From NCBI GenBank assembly GCA_002346545.1, contig DEAA01000035.1, forward strand, positions 90,736 through 132,757: a stretch of 42,022 bases of DNA. Direction: 5' to 3'. This DNA comes from Acidobacteria bacterium UBA2994 (GTDB lineage: Bacteria; Acidobacteriota; Vicinamibacteria; Vicinamibacterales; UBA8438). Below the pieces are notes generated by a model. The model made no database searches, was not told the DNA's origin, and saw only the letters and a program-made list of their open reading frames with translations. Each line of letters starts with the position of its first letter. Within the stretch, counting starts at the first letter, position 1. A program made the position numbers and the translations under genes. Positions 33,037 through 41,863 of the stretch are shown here, piece by piece.

Positions 33037-34446
33037 ATGCGTCGAATGCCGTCCGTCCTCGGCCGTCGGCTCCCCTTGGTGGGTGTCGCCGCCGCAGTTC
33101 TTAGTGTGCTGGCCGCGACGTCGCGTGTCGAGACCGCGGTCCGTCCCCCGAAGTTCCAGTACGAGCTTCACACGCTCGACAACGGCCTTACCGTGATCCT
33201 CTCCGAGGACCACTCCACGCCGATCGTGCACTCGAGGCTGGTCTATAAGGTCGGGTCAAAGAATGAGCGCCCCGGACGGACCGGATTCGCTCATCTCTTC
33301 GAACACATGATGTTCAAGGGGTCCAAGAACGTTCTCCCCGATTCGCACCTGACGCTGATTTCGCGTGTCGGCGGGGCCGGGAACGCGTTTACCACCGAAG
33401 ACACGACTGAGTACCACGAGACGTTTCCGGCGCAGTATCTTCCGCTGGCGCTCTGGCTTGAGGCCGATCGAATGGCCACCCTCCGGATTGATGAAGAGAC
33501 GTTCGAAGCCGAGCGGCAAGTGGTGAAGGAAGAGCGCCGCTGGCGCTACGAGGATACGCCGTTCGGGCTGCTCACCGAAATCATGTACGACCAAGCCTAC
33601 AACGTGCATCCGTACAAGCACACGGCCATCGGAAGTATGGAGGATCTGGAGGCGGCATCGATCGACGACGTGCGTGAGTTCTTCGAGACCTACTACGTCC
33701 CTGAGAACGCCTTCCTGACCCTGGTCGGCGATTTTGAGTCAGCCGAAGCGTTGGCGCTGGTGAAGCAGTACTTCGGTCGTGTGCCGAAGGCGAAGCACCC
33801 CGTGCCGCGGGACATCCCGCGGGAGCCGCGGCCCACCGGTGAGCGACGCATCACCTTGTCGCAAAGCGAGAACTGGCCGCTCCCGGTGGTCGTGGTGGCG
33901 CATCACATCACCTATGACGGTCACCCCGACGCCTATCCGCTGCACATCGCCACCAAGGTCCTGTCCGACGGAGAGAGCTCCCGGATCTTCAGGCGTCTCA
34001 TCTACGACGACCAGGTGGCAGTCTCGGCCTTTGGCAGCGGTACCCTGATCGACGATCCGAACCTCTTCTATGCGGTGGCGGTCGTCCAGCCCGGGCGAAC
34101 GACCGAGGAGGCCGAGACGGCGCTGATCGCCGAGCTGGAGCTCCTGAAGACGGAGTTCGTGTCCGACCGGGAGCTTCAGCGGGCCAAGAACCAGTTCGCC
34201 CGCGACTATGTCTTCTCGCGGGCCACCGTCGAGCAGAAGGCCAGTCATCTGTCGCACGCGGCCGTGATTCACGACGACATCACGACCGCCGACGCTGAGT
34301 TCGACATCTTCCAGAACATCAGCAAAGAGGATGTCCAGCGGGTGGCGCAGACCTACTTCACCGATGAGAGCCGTCTGGTGCTGACTATCATGCCCCCGCC
34401 GGCGCCGACGGGTCGGTCGTTTCTTCGTCCCGGAGGCGACGACTGA
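33037..34446 (+). CDS. M16-family zinc metallopeptidase, active subunit
   Basis: A 469-residue exported peptidase. An N-terminal hydrophobic segment (about 9-28) should serve as signal or anchor. The inverted zinc motif HLFEH (H86, E89, H90) is complete, and the distal glutamate lies about 76 residues later in VVKEERRWR, so the catalytic site is intact. Two M16 half-domains are present, with the second near 220 onward. Such proteins cleave unfolded peptides in the periplasm and commonly work with a partner lacking the zinc site. That partner is the next gene, whose ATG overlaps this stop by one base (TGATG). The start at 33037 is uncertain; 33046 is possible. Confidence 0.9.
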   Translation: MRRMPSVLGRRLPLVGVAAAVLSVLAATSRVETAVRPPKFQYELHTLDNGLTVILSEDHSTPIVHSRLVYKVGSKNERPGRTGFAHLFEHMMFKGSKNVLPDSHLTLISRVGGAGNAFTTEDTTEYHETFPAQYLPLALWLEADRMATLRIDEETFEAERQVVKEERRWRYEDTPFGLLTEIMYDQAYNVHPYKHTAIGSMEDLEAASIDDVREFFETYYVPENAFLTLVGDFESAEALALVKQYFGRVPKAKHPVPRDIPREPRPTGERRITLSQSENWPLPVVVVAHHITYDGHPDAYPLHIATKVLSDGESSRIFRRLIYDDQVAVSAFGSGTLIDDPNLFYAVAVVQPGRTTEEAETALIAELELLKTEFVSDRELQRAKNQFARDYVFSRATVEQKASHLSHAAVIHDDITTADAEFDIFQNISKEDVQRVAQTYFTDESRLVLTIMPPPAPTGRSFLRPGGDD

Positions 34447-35930
34447 TGCGGAGGTTCAGGTTCGCGGTGTTGGGTGCTCTTGTTATCGGTATGGCGCACG
34501 TGGCGGTCGCTCAGCCTGCGGCTGACTGGCCCAGGGAAAGCCCGCCACCGCCACTGCCGGCGCGTCAGGCCACGTTCCCACCCTATGAGATCCGGACGCT
34601 CTCGAACGGGCTCCAGGTGGTCGTGGTCATGCACCACGAGCAGCCGGCGGTTAACCTACGGTTCATCACGGCCGCCGGCGCGGCCTCAGATCCGCTCGAC
34701 AAGAAGGGGGTGGGGGCGCTTGCGGCTCAGTTGTTGGGACAGGGCACGACCACCCGCACTGCCACCGAGATCGCGGAAACCATCGACTACGTCGGCGGGA
34801 TCCTGGACGTTGGCGCCGGCACGGATCTGAGCTTCGTCAATGTGCTCGTGATGCGCGACAGCTTCGACCTGGCCGCCGAGCTCGTGGCCGACATCGTCCG
34901 CCGGCCGTCGTTCGCGCCGCAGGAGATCGAGCGTCAACGCCAGCAGGTGCTGTCGGGGCTGCAAGTTAGCTATGACGACCCGACCTATCTGGCCAGCATC
35001 GTGTTTGGTCGGCTGGTCTACGGCTCGCATGCCTACGGTCTGCCGCATAACGGTAATGAGCGCACAGTGCGGGCGATCACCCGCCAGGACCTCCAGGCGT
35101 TTCACGAGGCGCACTACGCGCCGAATAATGCGTTGCTGGGCATCGTTGGAGACATCGATGCCGAGACCGTTTTTGCCATGGCAGAGCGGGTCTTCGGTGA
35201 CTGGGAGCGGAAGGTCGTACCCGAGCCGGCGTCACCGTCGCTACCCGAGCCAACTCAGCGGCTGGTGATCGTCGACAAGCCGGGGTCAACCCAAACTGCG
35301 ATCCGAGTCGGTCATCTTGGATTGGCCCGTACCAGTCCCGACTTTCTAGCCTTCGATGTCGCGATGAAGATTCTCGGCGGTGAAGGTGGGAACCGGTTAG
35401 GCGGCGTGCTGCGTACCGAGCGGTCGTTGACCTACTCCGCGTCAGCCGACGTGGCCAGTCGCAGGTTCGGGGGCGATTTCATGGCCAAGACCGACACCCG
35501 CTCGGATGCCACGGCTGAAGCGCTCCGGTTGATGGTGGAAGAGGTGGCTCGGTTGCAGCGCGAGCGTGTCCGGCCGTTCGAGTTGCAGAACGCTCAGGCC
35601 TATCTGGCGGGAAGTTTTCCGTTGACTATCGAGGCGCCCAACGCCATTGCCGCCCAGGTACTGGAAGCTCTCGTCTATGGTCTCGATCTCGAGGAACTGC
35701 CCACCTATCCCAACCGGATCAACGCGGTTACCGTGGACGACATCCAGCGGGTGTCGCGCGAGTATCTTCGGCCGCAGGCGCTTTCGATCGTGCTGGTAGG
35801 TGAAGCCCGCACTTTCCTGAATGACCTGTCGCGGGTCGGTTTCGACGACTACGAAGTGCTCTCTGTCGCCGATCTCGAGACCTGGGAGCCGAGCCCGTCC
35901 TCGGCCGCCGGAGTCGCGGCCGCCCCCTGA
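34446..35930 (+). CDS. M16-family peptidase-like protein, zinc site lost
   Basis: A 494-residue partner of the preceding peptidase. A signal peptide (about 1-22, HVAVAQP) precedes a Pro-rich stretch and two M16 domains. Where the active subunit has HLFEH, this one reads ALAAQ in GVGALAAQLLGQGT, so zinc cannot be bound. The C-terminal half keeps the R-Y element RSLTYSASADV that helps bind substrate in the M16B heterodimer. Active/inactive pairs of this type form the functional enzyme in many bacteria. Translation is coupled through TGATG. The call as non-catalytic subunit is firm. Confidence 0.9.
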   Translation: MRRFRFAVLGALVIGMAHVAVAQPAADWPRESPPPPLPARQATFPPYEIRTLSNGLQVVVVMHHEQPAVNLRFITAAGAASDPLDKKGVGALAAQLLGQGTTTRTATEIAETIDYVGGILDVGAGTDLSFVNVLVMRDSFDLAAELVADIVRRPSFAPQEIERQRQQVLSGLQVSYDDPTYLASIVFGRLVYGSHAYGLPHNGNERTVRAITRQDLQAFHEAHYAPNNALLGIVGDIDAETVFAMAERVFGDWERKVVPEPASPSLPEPTQRLVIVDKPGSTQTAIRVGHLGLARTSPDFLAFDVAMKILGGEGGNRLGGVLRTERSLTYSASADVASRRFGGDFMAKTDTRSDATAEALRLMVEEVARLQRERVRPFELQNAQAYLAGSFPLTIEAPNAIAAQVLEALVYGLDLEELPTYPNRINAVTVDDIQRVSREYLRPQALSIVLVGEARTFLNDLSRVGFDDYEVLSVADLETWEPSPSSAAGVAAAP

Positions 35931-35981
35931 GCCGAAGCCGAACCACCATCCGCTATCGATGAGCGCCCAGCGAGGTCGAGC

Positions 35982-37139
35982 GTGAAGGTCATGCTCTCCT
36001 GCGGGGAGCCCTCGGGCGACCTGTATGCCGGCGCCCTAACCACCGAGCTCCGGGATCTTGAGCCGGAGGTGCAGGTGTTCGGCCTGGGCGGTGAGCGGTT
36101 TGAGGCCGCAGGCGGACGGTTGGTCGCCAGCTATAAGGGGCTGACCGTGACCGGGTTGGCCGAGGTGCTCTCGGTGTTGCCTCACTCGTGGCGTGTGTAT
36201 CGGAGTTTGGTTGCCACCGCTCGGTCCGAGCGGCCGGACGTGCTCGTCCTCATTGACTATCCTGACTTCAATTTTCGGCTTGGTCAGGCCGTGGCCGGGC
36301 TCGGTGTACCGGTGGTCTATTACATCTGCCCGCAGGTCTGGGCGTGGCGGGCCAGCCGGCTCGCGACCATGCGGCGGTTCGTGTCGCGGGCCCTGGTGAT
36401 TTTTCCCTTCGAGACGTCGATCTACGAGGAGGCCGACATCCCGGTCTCGTTCGTAGGGCATCCGTTGCTGGAACTCGCCAGACCTGCCCGCGACCGTGAG
36501 GCGTTTCGGGAGGCGACTGGCCTCGATCAGACGGCGCCGCTTGTAGCATTGCTGCCTGGCAGCCGGCCCAACGAGCTGCGGGCCATCCTGCCAGACCTGA
36601 TCGGTGCCGCCCGCTTGATTCGAGACCAAGTGCCGCGAGCGCAGTTCGTCGTCGCGCGTGCGCCAGCGCTCTCCGACGAGCTGTTTCGTCCGCTGGCGGA
36701 GCTGACCCCCCAGCCGCTGCTGGTGGCCTCCTCGAGTGACGATGTACTCAATGCGGCCGACGTGGTGCTCACGGCGTCTGGGACGGCTACGGTGCAGACC
36801 GCCATACATGGTCGGCCGATGGTCGTGGTGTATCGGCTGTCCCGGCTTAGCTACTGGATCGGTCGGCGGTTCGTACGGGTCGATGCTTTTGGCATGGTCA
36901 ATCTGGTGACCGGGCGCAAGGTCGTGCCGGAGCTCCTCCAGCAAGAGTTCACGCCTGAAGCCGTTGCCGCCGAGGCGGTGCGCTTTCTGAGCGACGACGC
37001 CCATGCGGCGGCCACCCGTGCCGATCTCCGGTCGGTGCGGGACGCCTTGGGCGGTCCCGGCGCAAGTGCTCGGGTAGCCCAGCGAATCTTGGAGGTGGCT
37101 CGGCGGTCTGATCTGGATGCCCGGATCCCGGATCGCTGA
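35982..37139 (+). CDS. lpxB: Lipid-A-disaccharide synthase
   Basis: A 385-residue GT19 glycosyltransferase. It joins UDP-2,3-diacylglucosamine and lipid X (2,3-diacylglucosamine 1-phosphate) to form the lipid A disaccharide at the inner face of the inner membrane. Recognisable parts are CGEPSGDLYAGAL at the start, VLIDYPDFNFRL, YYICPQVWAWRASR, FVGHPLLE, LLPGSRPNEL and the nucleotide-binding LTASGTATVQTAI. The start is GTG 35982 with GAGG upstream. No other lpx gene is near. It implies a lipid-A-containing outer membrane. Confidence 0.95.
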   Translation: MKVMLSCGEPSGDLYAGALTTELRDLEPEVQVFGLGGERFEAAGGRLVASYKGLTVTGLAEVLSVLPHSWRVYRSLVATARSERPDVLVLIDYPDFNFRLGQAVAGLGVPVVYYICPQVWAWRASRLATMRRFVSRALVIFPFETSIYEEADIPVSFVGHPLLELARPARDREAFREATGLDQTAPLVALLPGSRPNELRAILPDLIGAARLIRDQVPRAQFVVARAPALSDELFRPLAELTPQPLLVASSSDDVLNAADVVLTASGTATVQTAIHGRPMVVVYRLSRLSYWIGRRFVRVDAFGMVNLVTGRKVVPELLQQEFTPEAVAAEAVRFLSDDAHAAATRADLRSVRDALGGPGASARVAQRILEVARRSDLDARIPDR

Positions 37140-37278
37140 TTCTGGATTTCAGCTGAACGTGTCGAATAACCTCGGTTCCACGCCGAATCGGCTCCCCCAG
37201 AGCGGTGATGAGAATACCTGGTTCCTCGGGTTCAAGGTCACCCGCAAGCTCTATTGGAGGCGTTGCCGCACCCCGTAG
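37138..37278 (+). pseudogene. Remnant of an outer-membrane barrel protein C-terminus
   Basis: Directly after the lpxB stop, in another frame, 46 codons end at TAG 37276-37278. The peptide contains GFQLNVSNNLGSTPNRLPQ and ENTWFLGFKVTRKLYW. This resembles the last strands of a DUF5777-type or similar barrel, where a S-N-x-x-G-T/S-T-P loop precedes a final W-F-L-G-F-x-x-T/S-R-K strand. No start or upstream part remains, and lpxB itself looks complete. The most likely reading is the tail of a gene whose front was deleted. Recognition is by eye. Confidence 0.35.
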
Positions 37279-38420
37279 GCAAGGTAAGCTGTGCCACCTT
37301 GCCTGGCCCAGCCTTCGTCCAGCCCACCTTCGTGACCACTGACGCCGAGCTGGCGTCGGTCTGCGATCGGTGGCTCCGGGCCGGTCAGCTCGCCCTAGAT
37401 ACCGAGTTCGTACGGGAGCGGACGTACTACCCACTCCCCGGACTGCTTCAGGCCGACGCCGGGGATGGGGTCGTCCTCATTGACCCGCTCGCGGTGAGCG
37501 ACTTCGCCCCGTTGGGGCGTCTGCTCACCGATCCGGGCGTGGAGTTCGTTATGCACGCTCCAGGTGAGGACTTCGACCTGTTCGAGCGGCTGGTCGGCAT
37601 CGTTCCCGCATCGCTCTTCGACACCCAGCGCGCGGCAGCCTTTGCTGGTCTCGGCATGGGGGTCGGATACCGAGGGCTCGTGGCCTCCCTGCTCGGTGTC
37701 GAGCTGGACAAAGGGGAGACGAGGTCAGACTGGCGCCGACGACCGCTGACCCCGTCCCAGCTCAGCTATGCAGCGCTCGACGTGGCCTACCTCCATCAGC
37801 TTCGGGAGCGGCTGTCTGCGTCGCTGGCCGCGTTGGGCCGACTGGCTTGGTTGCGCGAGGATCAAGAGCGCTTCCGCCGGACGCGAGCGACTGATGCCGG
37901 AGCGGACGCTGCTTATCTCCGGGTGAAGGGCAGGGGGGGGCTGACGGCCCCTGACCACGCCGTGCTTCGGGCTCTGGCCGGATGGCGTGAGCGCGAGGCT
38001 CAGGCCCGGAACCTGCCCCGTCGTCATCTCGTTGGGGATACCGCGTTGGTGGCGCTTGCCCGGTGTACCGGGAAGGCGCCCTCGCGAGGGGTGCGAGGTC
38101 TGTCAAGGGCGGTGTTGGATCGCTACGGCGAGGAGTTGGACGCGGTCGTCCGGACCGGTCGGGAAGAGGGCCCAGGAACTCTCGATCGGCAGGTCGACAT
38201 GCGACCGTTGGCCCGTCGTGTCGACGCGTTGAAGCGGATTGTCGTGGAGGCTGCGGCGCAGCTCGAGCTTCCTCCCGAACTGCTGGCTTCTAGACGTGCC
38301 CTCGAATCGCTGGTGGTACAGGTGCATGTCCACTCCGGCGAGCCTCCGCCGGAGTGGCTCGGCTGGCGGCGTGATCTGGTGGGAGAGCGCCTACTGGTTT
38401 CGTTGCGGTCACCGGCGTAA
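37254..38420 (+). CDS. rnd: Ribonuclease D
   Basis: A DEDDy 3'-5' exoribonuclease (up to 388 residues) that trims tRNA and other stable RNA 3' ends. The exonuclease motifs are ALDTEFVRERTYY (D and E of motif I), MHAPGEDFDLF (motif II) and YAALDVAYLHQL (motif III with tyrosine). An HRDC-like helical domain follows (HAVLRALAGWREREA). The start is unclear: TTG 37254 is the longest option, but TTG 37299 or GTG 37332 would place the family's usual beginning closer to FVTTDAELA. No strong ribosome site helps. The first codons overlap the barrel remnant in another frame. Confidence 0.88.
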   Translation: MEALPHPVGKVSCATLPGPAFVQPTFVTTDAELASVCDRWLRAGQLALDTEFVRERTYYPLPGLLQADAGDGVVLIDPLAVSDFAPLGRLLTDPGVEFVMHAPGEDFDLFERLVGIVPASLFDTQRAAAFAGLGMGVGYRGLVASLLGVELDKGETRSDWRRRPLTPSQLSYAALDVAYLHQLRERLSASLAALGRLAWLREDQERFRRTRATDAGADAAYLRVKGRGGLTAPDHAVLRALAGWREREAQARNLPRRHLVGDTALVALARCTGKAPSRGVRGLSRAVLDRYGEELDAVVRTGREEGPGTLDRQVDMRPLARRVDALKRIVVEAAAQLELPPELLASRRALESLVVQVHVHSGEPPPEWLGWRRDLVGERLLVSLRSPA

Positions 38421-38475
38421 ATCTATCTCCATGGGATTTATGCTTGGCCGGCGGTAACTGTATTTTCCGTGTCTG

Positions 38476-38504
38476 TTGTGTTCGTCTTGGGTTCAAACTA
38501 CAGT
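38476..38504 (+). promoter_or_regulatory. Possible sigma70-type promoter for the Oar-like receptor
   Basis: TTGTGT (38476-38481) and TACAGT (38499-38504) are 17 bases apart. The -10 is identical to that proposed upstream of the gene at 28363. The leader to ATG 38556 would be about 45 bases. Sequence match only. Confidence 0.35.
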
Positions 38505-38555
38505 CAGCGGCCGTGGACTGGATTGTGGGCATTGTCAGAAGAGGACTGTAGGAAG

Positions 38556-41500
38556 ATGAGGATTTGGGGTTTCGTGATCTGGTTGCTGGGCGTGGCTACG
38601 GTCGGGCTGGGCGCTCAAGCCAACACCGGCGAAATAGGCGGCCTGGTTGTCGACGGCAGCGGTGGCGTGCTTCCCGGCGCGACGATCGTCGCGAGTCATC
38701 CCGACAGCGGCCTACGGGTCGAACGCGTAACTGATAGCCAGGGCCGATTTTTTCTTCCCGCCCTGCCCACTGGTCGATGGGAAGTGGTGGCAGAGCTTCC
38801 CGGTTTTCAGCGCGCGGTGCAGCGCGGTATCACGCTTGAGATCGGTCGCACCCTGGAGCTCGAGTTCGCCCTGACGCTTGGTGCGGTGAGCGAGGAGGTC
38901 GTGGTCGAGGTGACCGCGCCCCTGCTTCAGGTCACCACGGCCGAAATCAGTGACGTGATCGAGACTCGCGAGGTCGAGCAGATTCCGCTCAACGGGCGGC
39001 AGTTCCTCCAGTTGGCCCAACTTAGCGACGCCGTGGTCATCCCGCCCGGTGGCACCCGCGGCGCTGCCCTGCAGCAGGCCGGGCCGTTACCCAACGTCGG
39101 TGGGCAGCGGGCGGGTCACAACATCTACCTGCTTGATGGCTTCAAGGTCACTGACGAGTTGTTCAACAACCTGGTTATCAATCCCTCCGTCGATTCGATC
39201 CAGGAGTTCAAGATCCAGAAGTCGATGTATCCGCCCGAGTTCGGGGGGAAGGCATCGGCGCTTATCAATGTCGCGACCAAGTCTGGGGCTAACCGTTTCA
39301 GCGGGAGCCTCTTCGAGTTCGTGCGTGACGAGCGTTTCGATGCGCACAACTTCTTCGATGATCGCAGCCTGCCGGTGCCGCCGCTCGATCAGCACCAATA
39401 CGGAGGCTCGTTCGGCGGGCCGATTGTGCCTGATCGAACCTTCTTCTTCGTGAGCTACGAACGTCAGGACACCAAGCGTTCGCTGACCAAGACCTTCTCG
39501 GTGCCGACGTCGACGTTGCGGTCAGGGGACTTCACTGGTTGGGATTCGATCTGCGATCCGAGCACCATCGATGCCGGCACCGGCGCGTGCGCGCCGTTCC
39601 CAGGAAACCGCATTCCCGCCGACCGCCTAGACCCGATCGCGCAGGCGTTTCTCGCCAACGTGCCGCTGCCCAATGGCACCGGGGAGTTCCAGAATCTCAC
39701 GTCCGTCGAGCAACAAGACAAAGACGTCCATCAGTTCAGTGTTCGCGTCGACCATCGGTTGACTGACACCCAGCAAATGTTCGTCCGGTTCAGCACCTTC
39801 GACGCCGACGAGATTCAGCCCTTCGGGACAAGCGTGCAGCAGGAGTCCCTGGTGCCAGGGTTCGGACGCTCGCTGGACACCACTACCAGGAACCTGGGCG
39901 TCAGCCACACCAAGACCTTCGGTGTCAGCATGCTGAACGAGTTTCGGTTCGGCTATATGTCGGTGGATGGCGGGCAGCGGAGCGCCAACGCCGGATTCGA
40001 CTTCGCCGGCAATGTCGGTCTGCTAGGGGTCAGCCGGAACCCGCGGGATGTCGGGTTTCCTCAGATCTCGACCGGTGGATTGTTCAGCACGATGGGAGAT
40101 CCAACGACGTTCGTCTCCCGTGACAACGAACACCTCGAGCTCTACAACAACTTCCTGATTGATCGCGGCGCCCATCGGTTTAAGTTCGGCGGCTACCTTT
40201 TTCATTTGAAGTTCAGGCCGCTCAATGCCGACACGGCGCGGGGCGCCTTCAGCTATACGGGGCAGTGGACGGGGAACGCGTTGGCCGATCTTCTTCTCGG
40301 GTTTCCCACCTCCGCCCGCTCAGGCGTGGGCGGCGGCGATGAGGATGCCCGGACCACCTGGCTTCATCTCTATGCCCAGGACGACTGGCGGGTCAGAGAT
40401 AACCTGACGATCAACTACGGCTTGCGCTACGAGTACAACGCCCATATGAAGGACGTGGATAACGAGCTGTCCTCAATCGACCTCTCGGTGCCGGGCGGGC
40501 GGTTTGTCATCGCCAGCGATGACCAGGGCAACATTTCGTCCGACGCGCAGGCGTTGCTGCCGCTCATCCCGATCCCCTGGGTCACCTCATCCGAGATCGG
40601 CTGGGAGCGGAGCCTTTTGCGCCCAAGTAAGGTGCGGCTGGCGCCGCGGACGGGGTTCGCCTTGTCCCTGGGCGAGGAGCGACCGGCCGTGATCCGCGGG
40701 GGCTACGGCATCTTCCTGAACCAGTGGGCCTACAGTGTGCAGACCGCATTTTCGCGCAACCTGCCATTTTTCTTCCTGAAGCAGGTTGATGCGCCCTCGG
40801 ATCAGCTGGTGCCGAGCCTCCAGACGAGGAACATCCTTTCCTCAGACTCGACCGGTAGCATCGGCGGCACGATTATGGACAACGACTACCAGGTCGAATA
40901 CACACAGACCTGGAGCGGAGGCGTGCAGATAGAAGCGTTTCCGCGAACCATGTTGGAGGTCCTGTACATGGGCTCGTACACGCTCGGGGCCGACAACTCG
41001 ACCATCCGGAATGTGCCAGAGCCTGGTCCGGGGCCGATTGATGCCCGGAGGCCGATTCCGCAGCTGAGTGCCATTCGGGCGATCCGATTCGACGGCAAGT
41101 CCATCTACCACGCCTTGACATTCAAGGCGGAGCGGCGCTTTGACGGCCGATTCTCTTTCAATGCCGCCTACACGCTGTCCCGGTCGCTGGACGATGCGTC
41201 CAGCCCAGGAGCTACTGCGTTCGAGTCGAATGTGCCGCAGGATGTGCGCAATATCTTCCCCGGAGAGGAGGCGCTTTCGAGCTTTGACCGCCGTCATCAG
41301 CTCGTCGCCAGCGGCAGCTATCAGCTGCCGTTCTTCGAGCGTGCCGGCGGGACGGCTGAGCTGCTTGCCGCCGGGTGGCGGCTTAACGCCATCCTGACGG
41401 TGCAGTCAGGTGCCCCGTTCACCGTCAATCTTGCCCAGGATATCGCCAACATCGGGTCGGGTCCGTTCCAGCGGCCGGACCGGATTGGCGATCCGAACCT

Positions 41501-41810
41501 GTCTGCGGGCCAGCGTAGCGCCACCGAGTGGTTTAACACCGCGGCGTTCGCGCTCCAGGCCCCGTTCACCTTCGGGAGCGCCCCACGAAACAGCGTCTTC
41601 GCCCCAGGGTTTGCCGTGGTCGACCTGTCGGTGCAGAAGGACTGGCAGGTGAATGAGGGACGGCTCCAGTTCCGGTGGGAGATTTTCAACCTCTTGAACC
41701 GGGCTAACTTCGACGTGCCGAACCGGATCTTCGGCACCCCAAACTTCGGACGCATCTTTAGCGCGCAGAACGCGCGCGAGATGCAGTTTGGGCTGAGGTA
41801 TTCGTTTTAG
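38556..41810 (+). CDS. Oar-like TonB-dependent receptor with carboxypeptidase-regulatory-like domain
   Basis: A 1084-residue outer-membrane protein. A signal peptide (about 1-20, VGLGAQ) is followed by a carboxypeptidase-regulatory-like domain (about 25-105; GGVLPGATIVAS, GRFFLPALPTGRW). A plug-like region has IPLNGRQFLQLAQL, NIYLLDGFKVTDE and IQEFKIQKSMYPPEFGGKA. A long barrel ends LRYSF with the expected terminal Phe. Proteins of this Oar-like type are numerous in Acidobacteriota and are thought to import large or polymeric ligands; none can be named here. ATG 38556 is chosen because the signal peptide begins there. The segment INVATKSGANRFSGSLFEF is highly typical of the group. Confidence 0.9.
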   Translation: MRIWGFVIWLLGVATVGLGAQANTGEIGGLVVDGSGGVLPGATIVASHPDSGLRVERVTDSQGRFFLPALPTGRWEVVAELPGFQRAVQRGITLEIGRTLELEFALTLGAVSEEVVVEVTAPLLQVTTAEISDVIETREVEQIPLNGRQFLQLAQLSDAVVIPPGGTRGAALQQAGPLPNVGGQRAGHNIYLLDGFKVTDELFNNLVINPSVDSIQEFKIQKSMYPPEFGGKASALINVATKSGANRFSGSLFEFVRDERFDAHNFFDDRSLPVPPLDQHQYGGSFGGPIVPDRTFFFVSYERQDTKRSLTKTFSVPTSTLRSGDFTGWDSICDPSTIDAGTGACAPFPGNRIPADRLDPIAQAFLANVPLPNGTGEFQNLTSVEQQDKDVHQFSVRVDHRLTDTQQMFVRFSTFDADEIQPFGTSVQQESLVPGFGRSLDTTTRNLGVSHTKTFGVSMLNEFRFGYMSVDGGQRSANAGFDFAGNVGLLGVSRNPRDVGFPQISTGGLFSTMGDPTTFVSRDNEHLELYNNFLIDRGAHRFKFGGYLFHLKFRPLNADTARGAFSYTGQWTGNALADLLLGFPTSARSGVGGGDEDARTTWLHLYAQDDWRVRDNLTINYGLRYEYNAHMKDVDNELSSIDLSVPGGRFVIASDDQGNISSDAQALLPLIPIPWVTSSEIGWERSLLRPSKVRLAPRTGFALSLGEERPAVIRGGYGIFLNQWAYSVQTAFSRNLPFFFLKQVDAPSDQLVPSLQTRNILSSDSTGSIGGTIMDNDYQVEYTQTWSGGVQIEAFPRTMLEVLYMGSYTLGADNSTIRNVPEPGPGPIDARRPIPQLSAIRAIRFDGKSIYHALTFKAERRFDGRFSFNAAYTLSRSLDDASSPGATAFESNVPQDVRNIFPGEEALSSFDRRHQLVASGSYQLPFFERAGGTAELLAAGWRLNAILTVQSGAPFTVNLAQDIANIGSGPFQRPDRIGDPNLSAGQRSATEWFNTAAFALQAPFTFGSAPRNSVFAPGFAVVDLSVQKDWQVNEGRLQFRWEIFNLLNRANFDVPNRIFGTPNFGRIFSAQNAREMQFGLRYSF

Positions 41811-41861
41811 CTTGAAAACGACGCTCGTGCCTGGAGGGCCTGTTCGCGCGGATCGTTTTCA
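41802..41861 (+). other. Competing AT-rich inverted repeats between receptor gene and queG
   Basis: TCGTTTT (41802-41808, overlapping the receptor stop) pairs with AAAACGA (41815-41821). The latter, extended to TGAAAACGA (41813-41821), also pairs perfectly with TCGTTTTCA (41853-41861), which ends 2 bases before the queG ATG. The two hairpins are mutually exclusive. The longer one would place its 3' arm over the queG ribosome-binding region. A terminator or attenuator role is inference. Confidence 0.5.
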
Positions 41862-41863
41862 CG

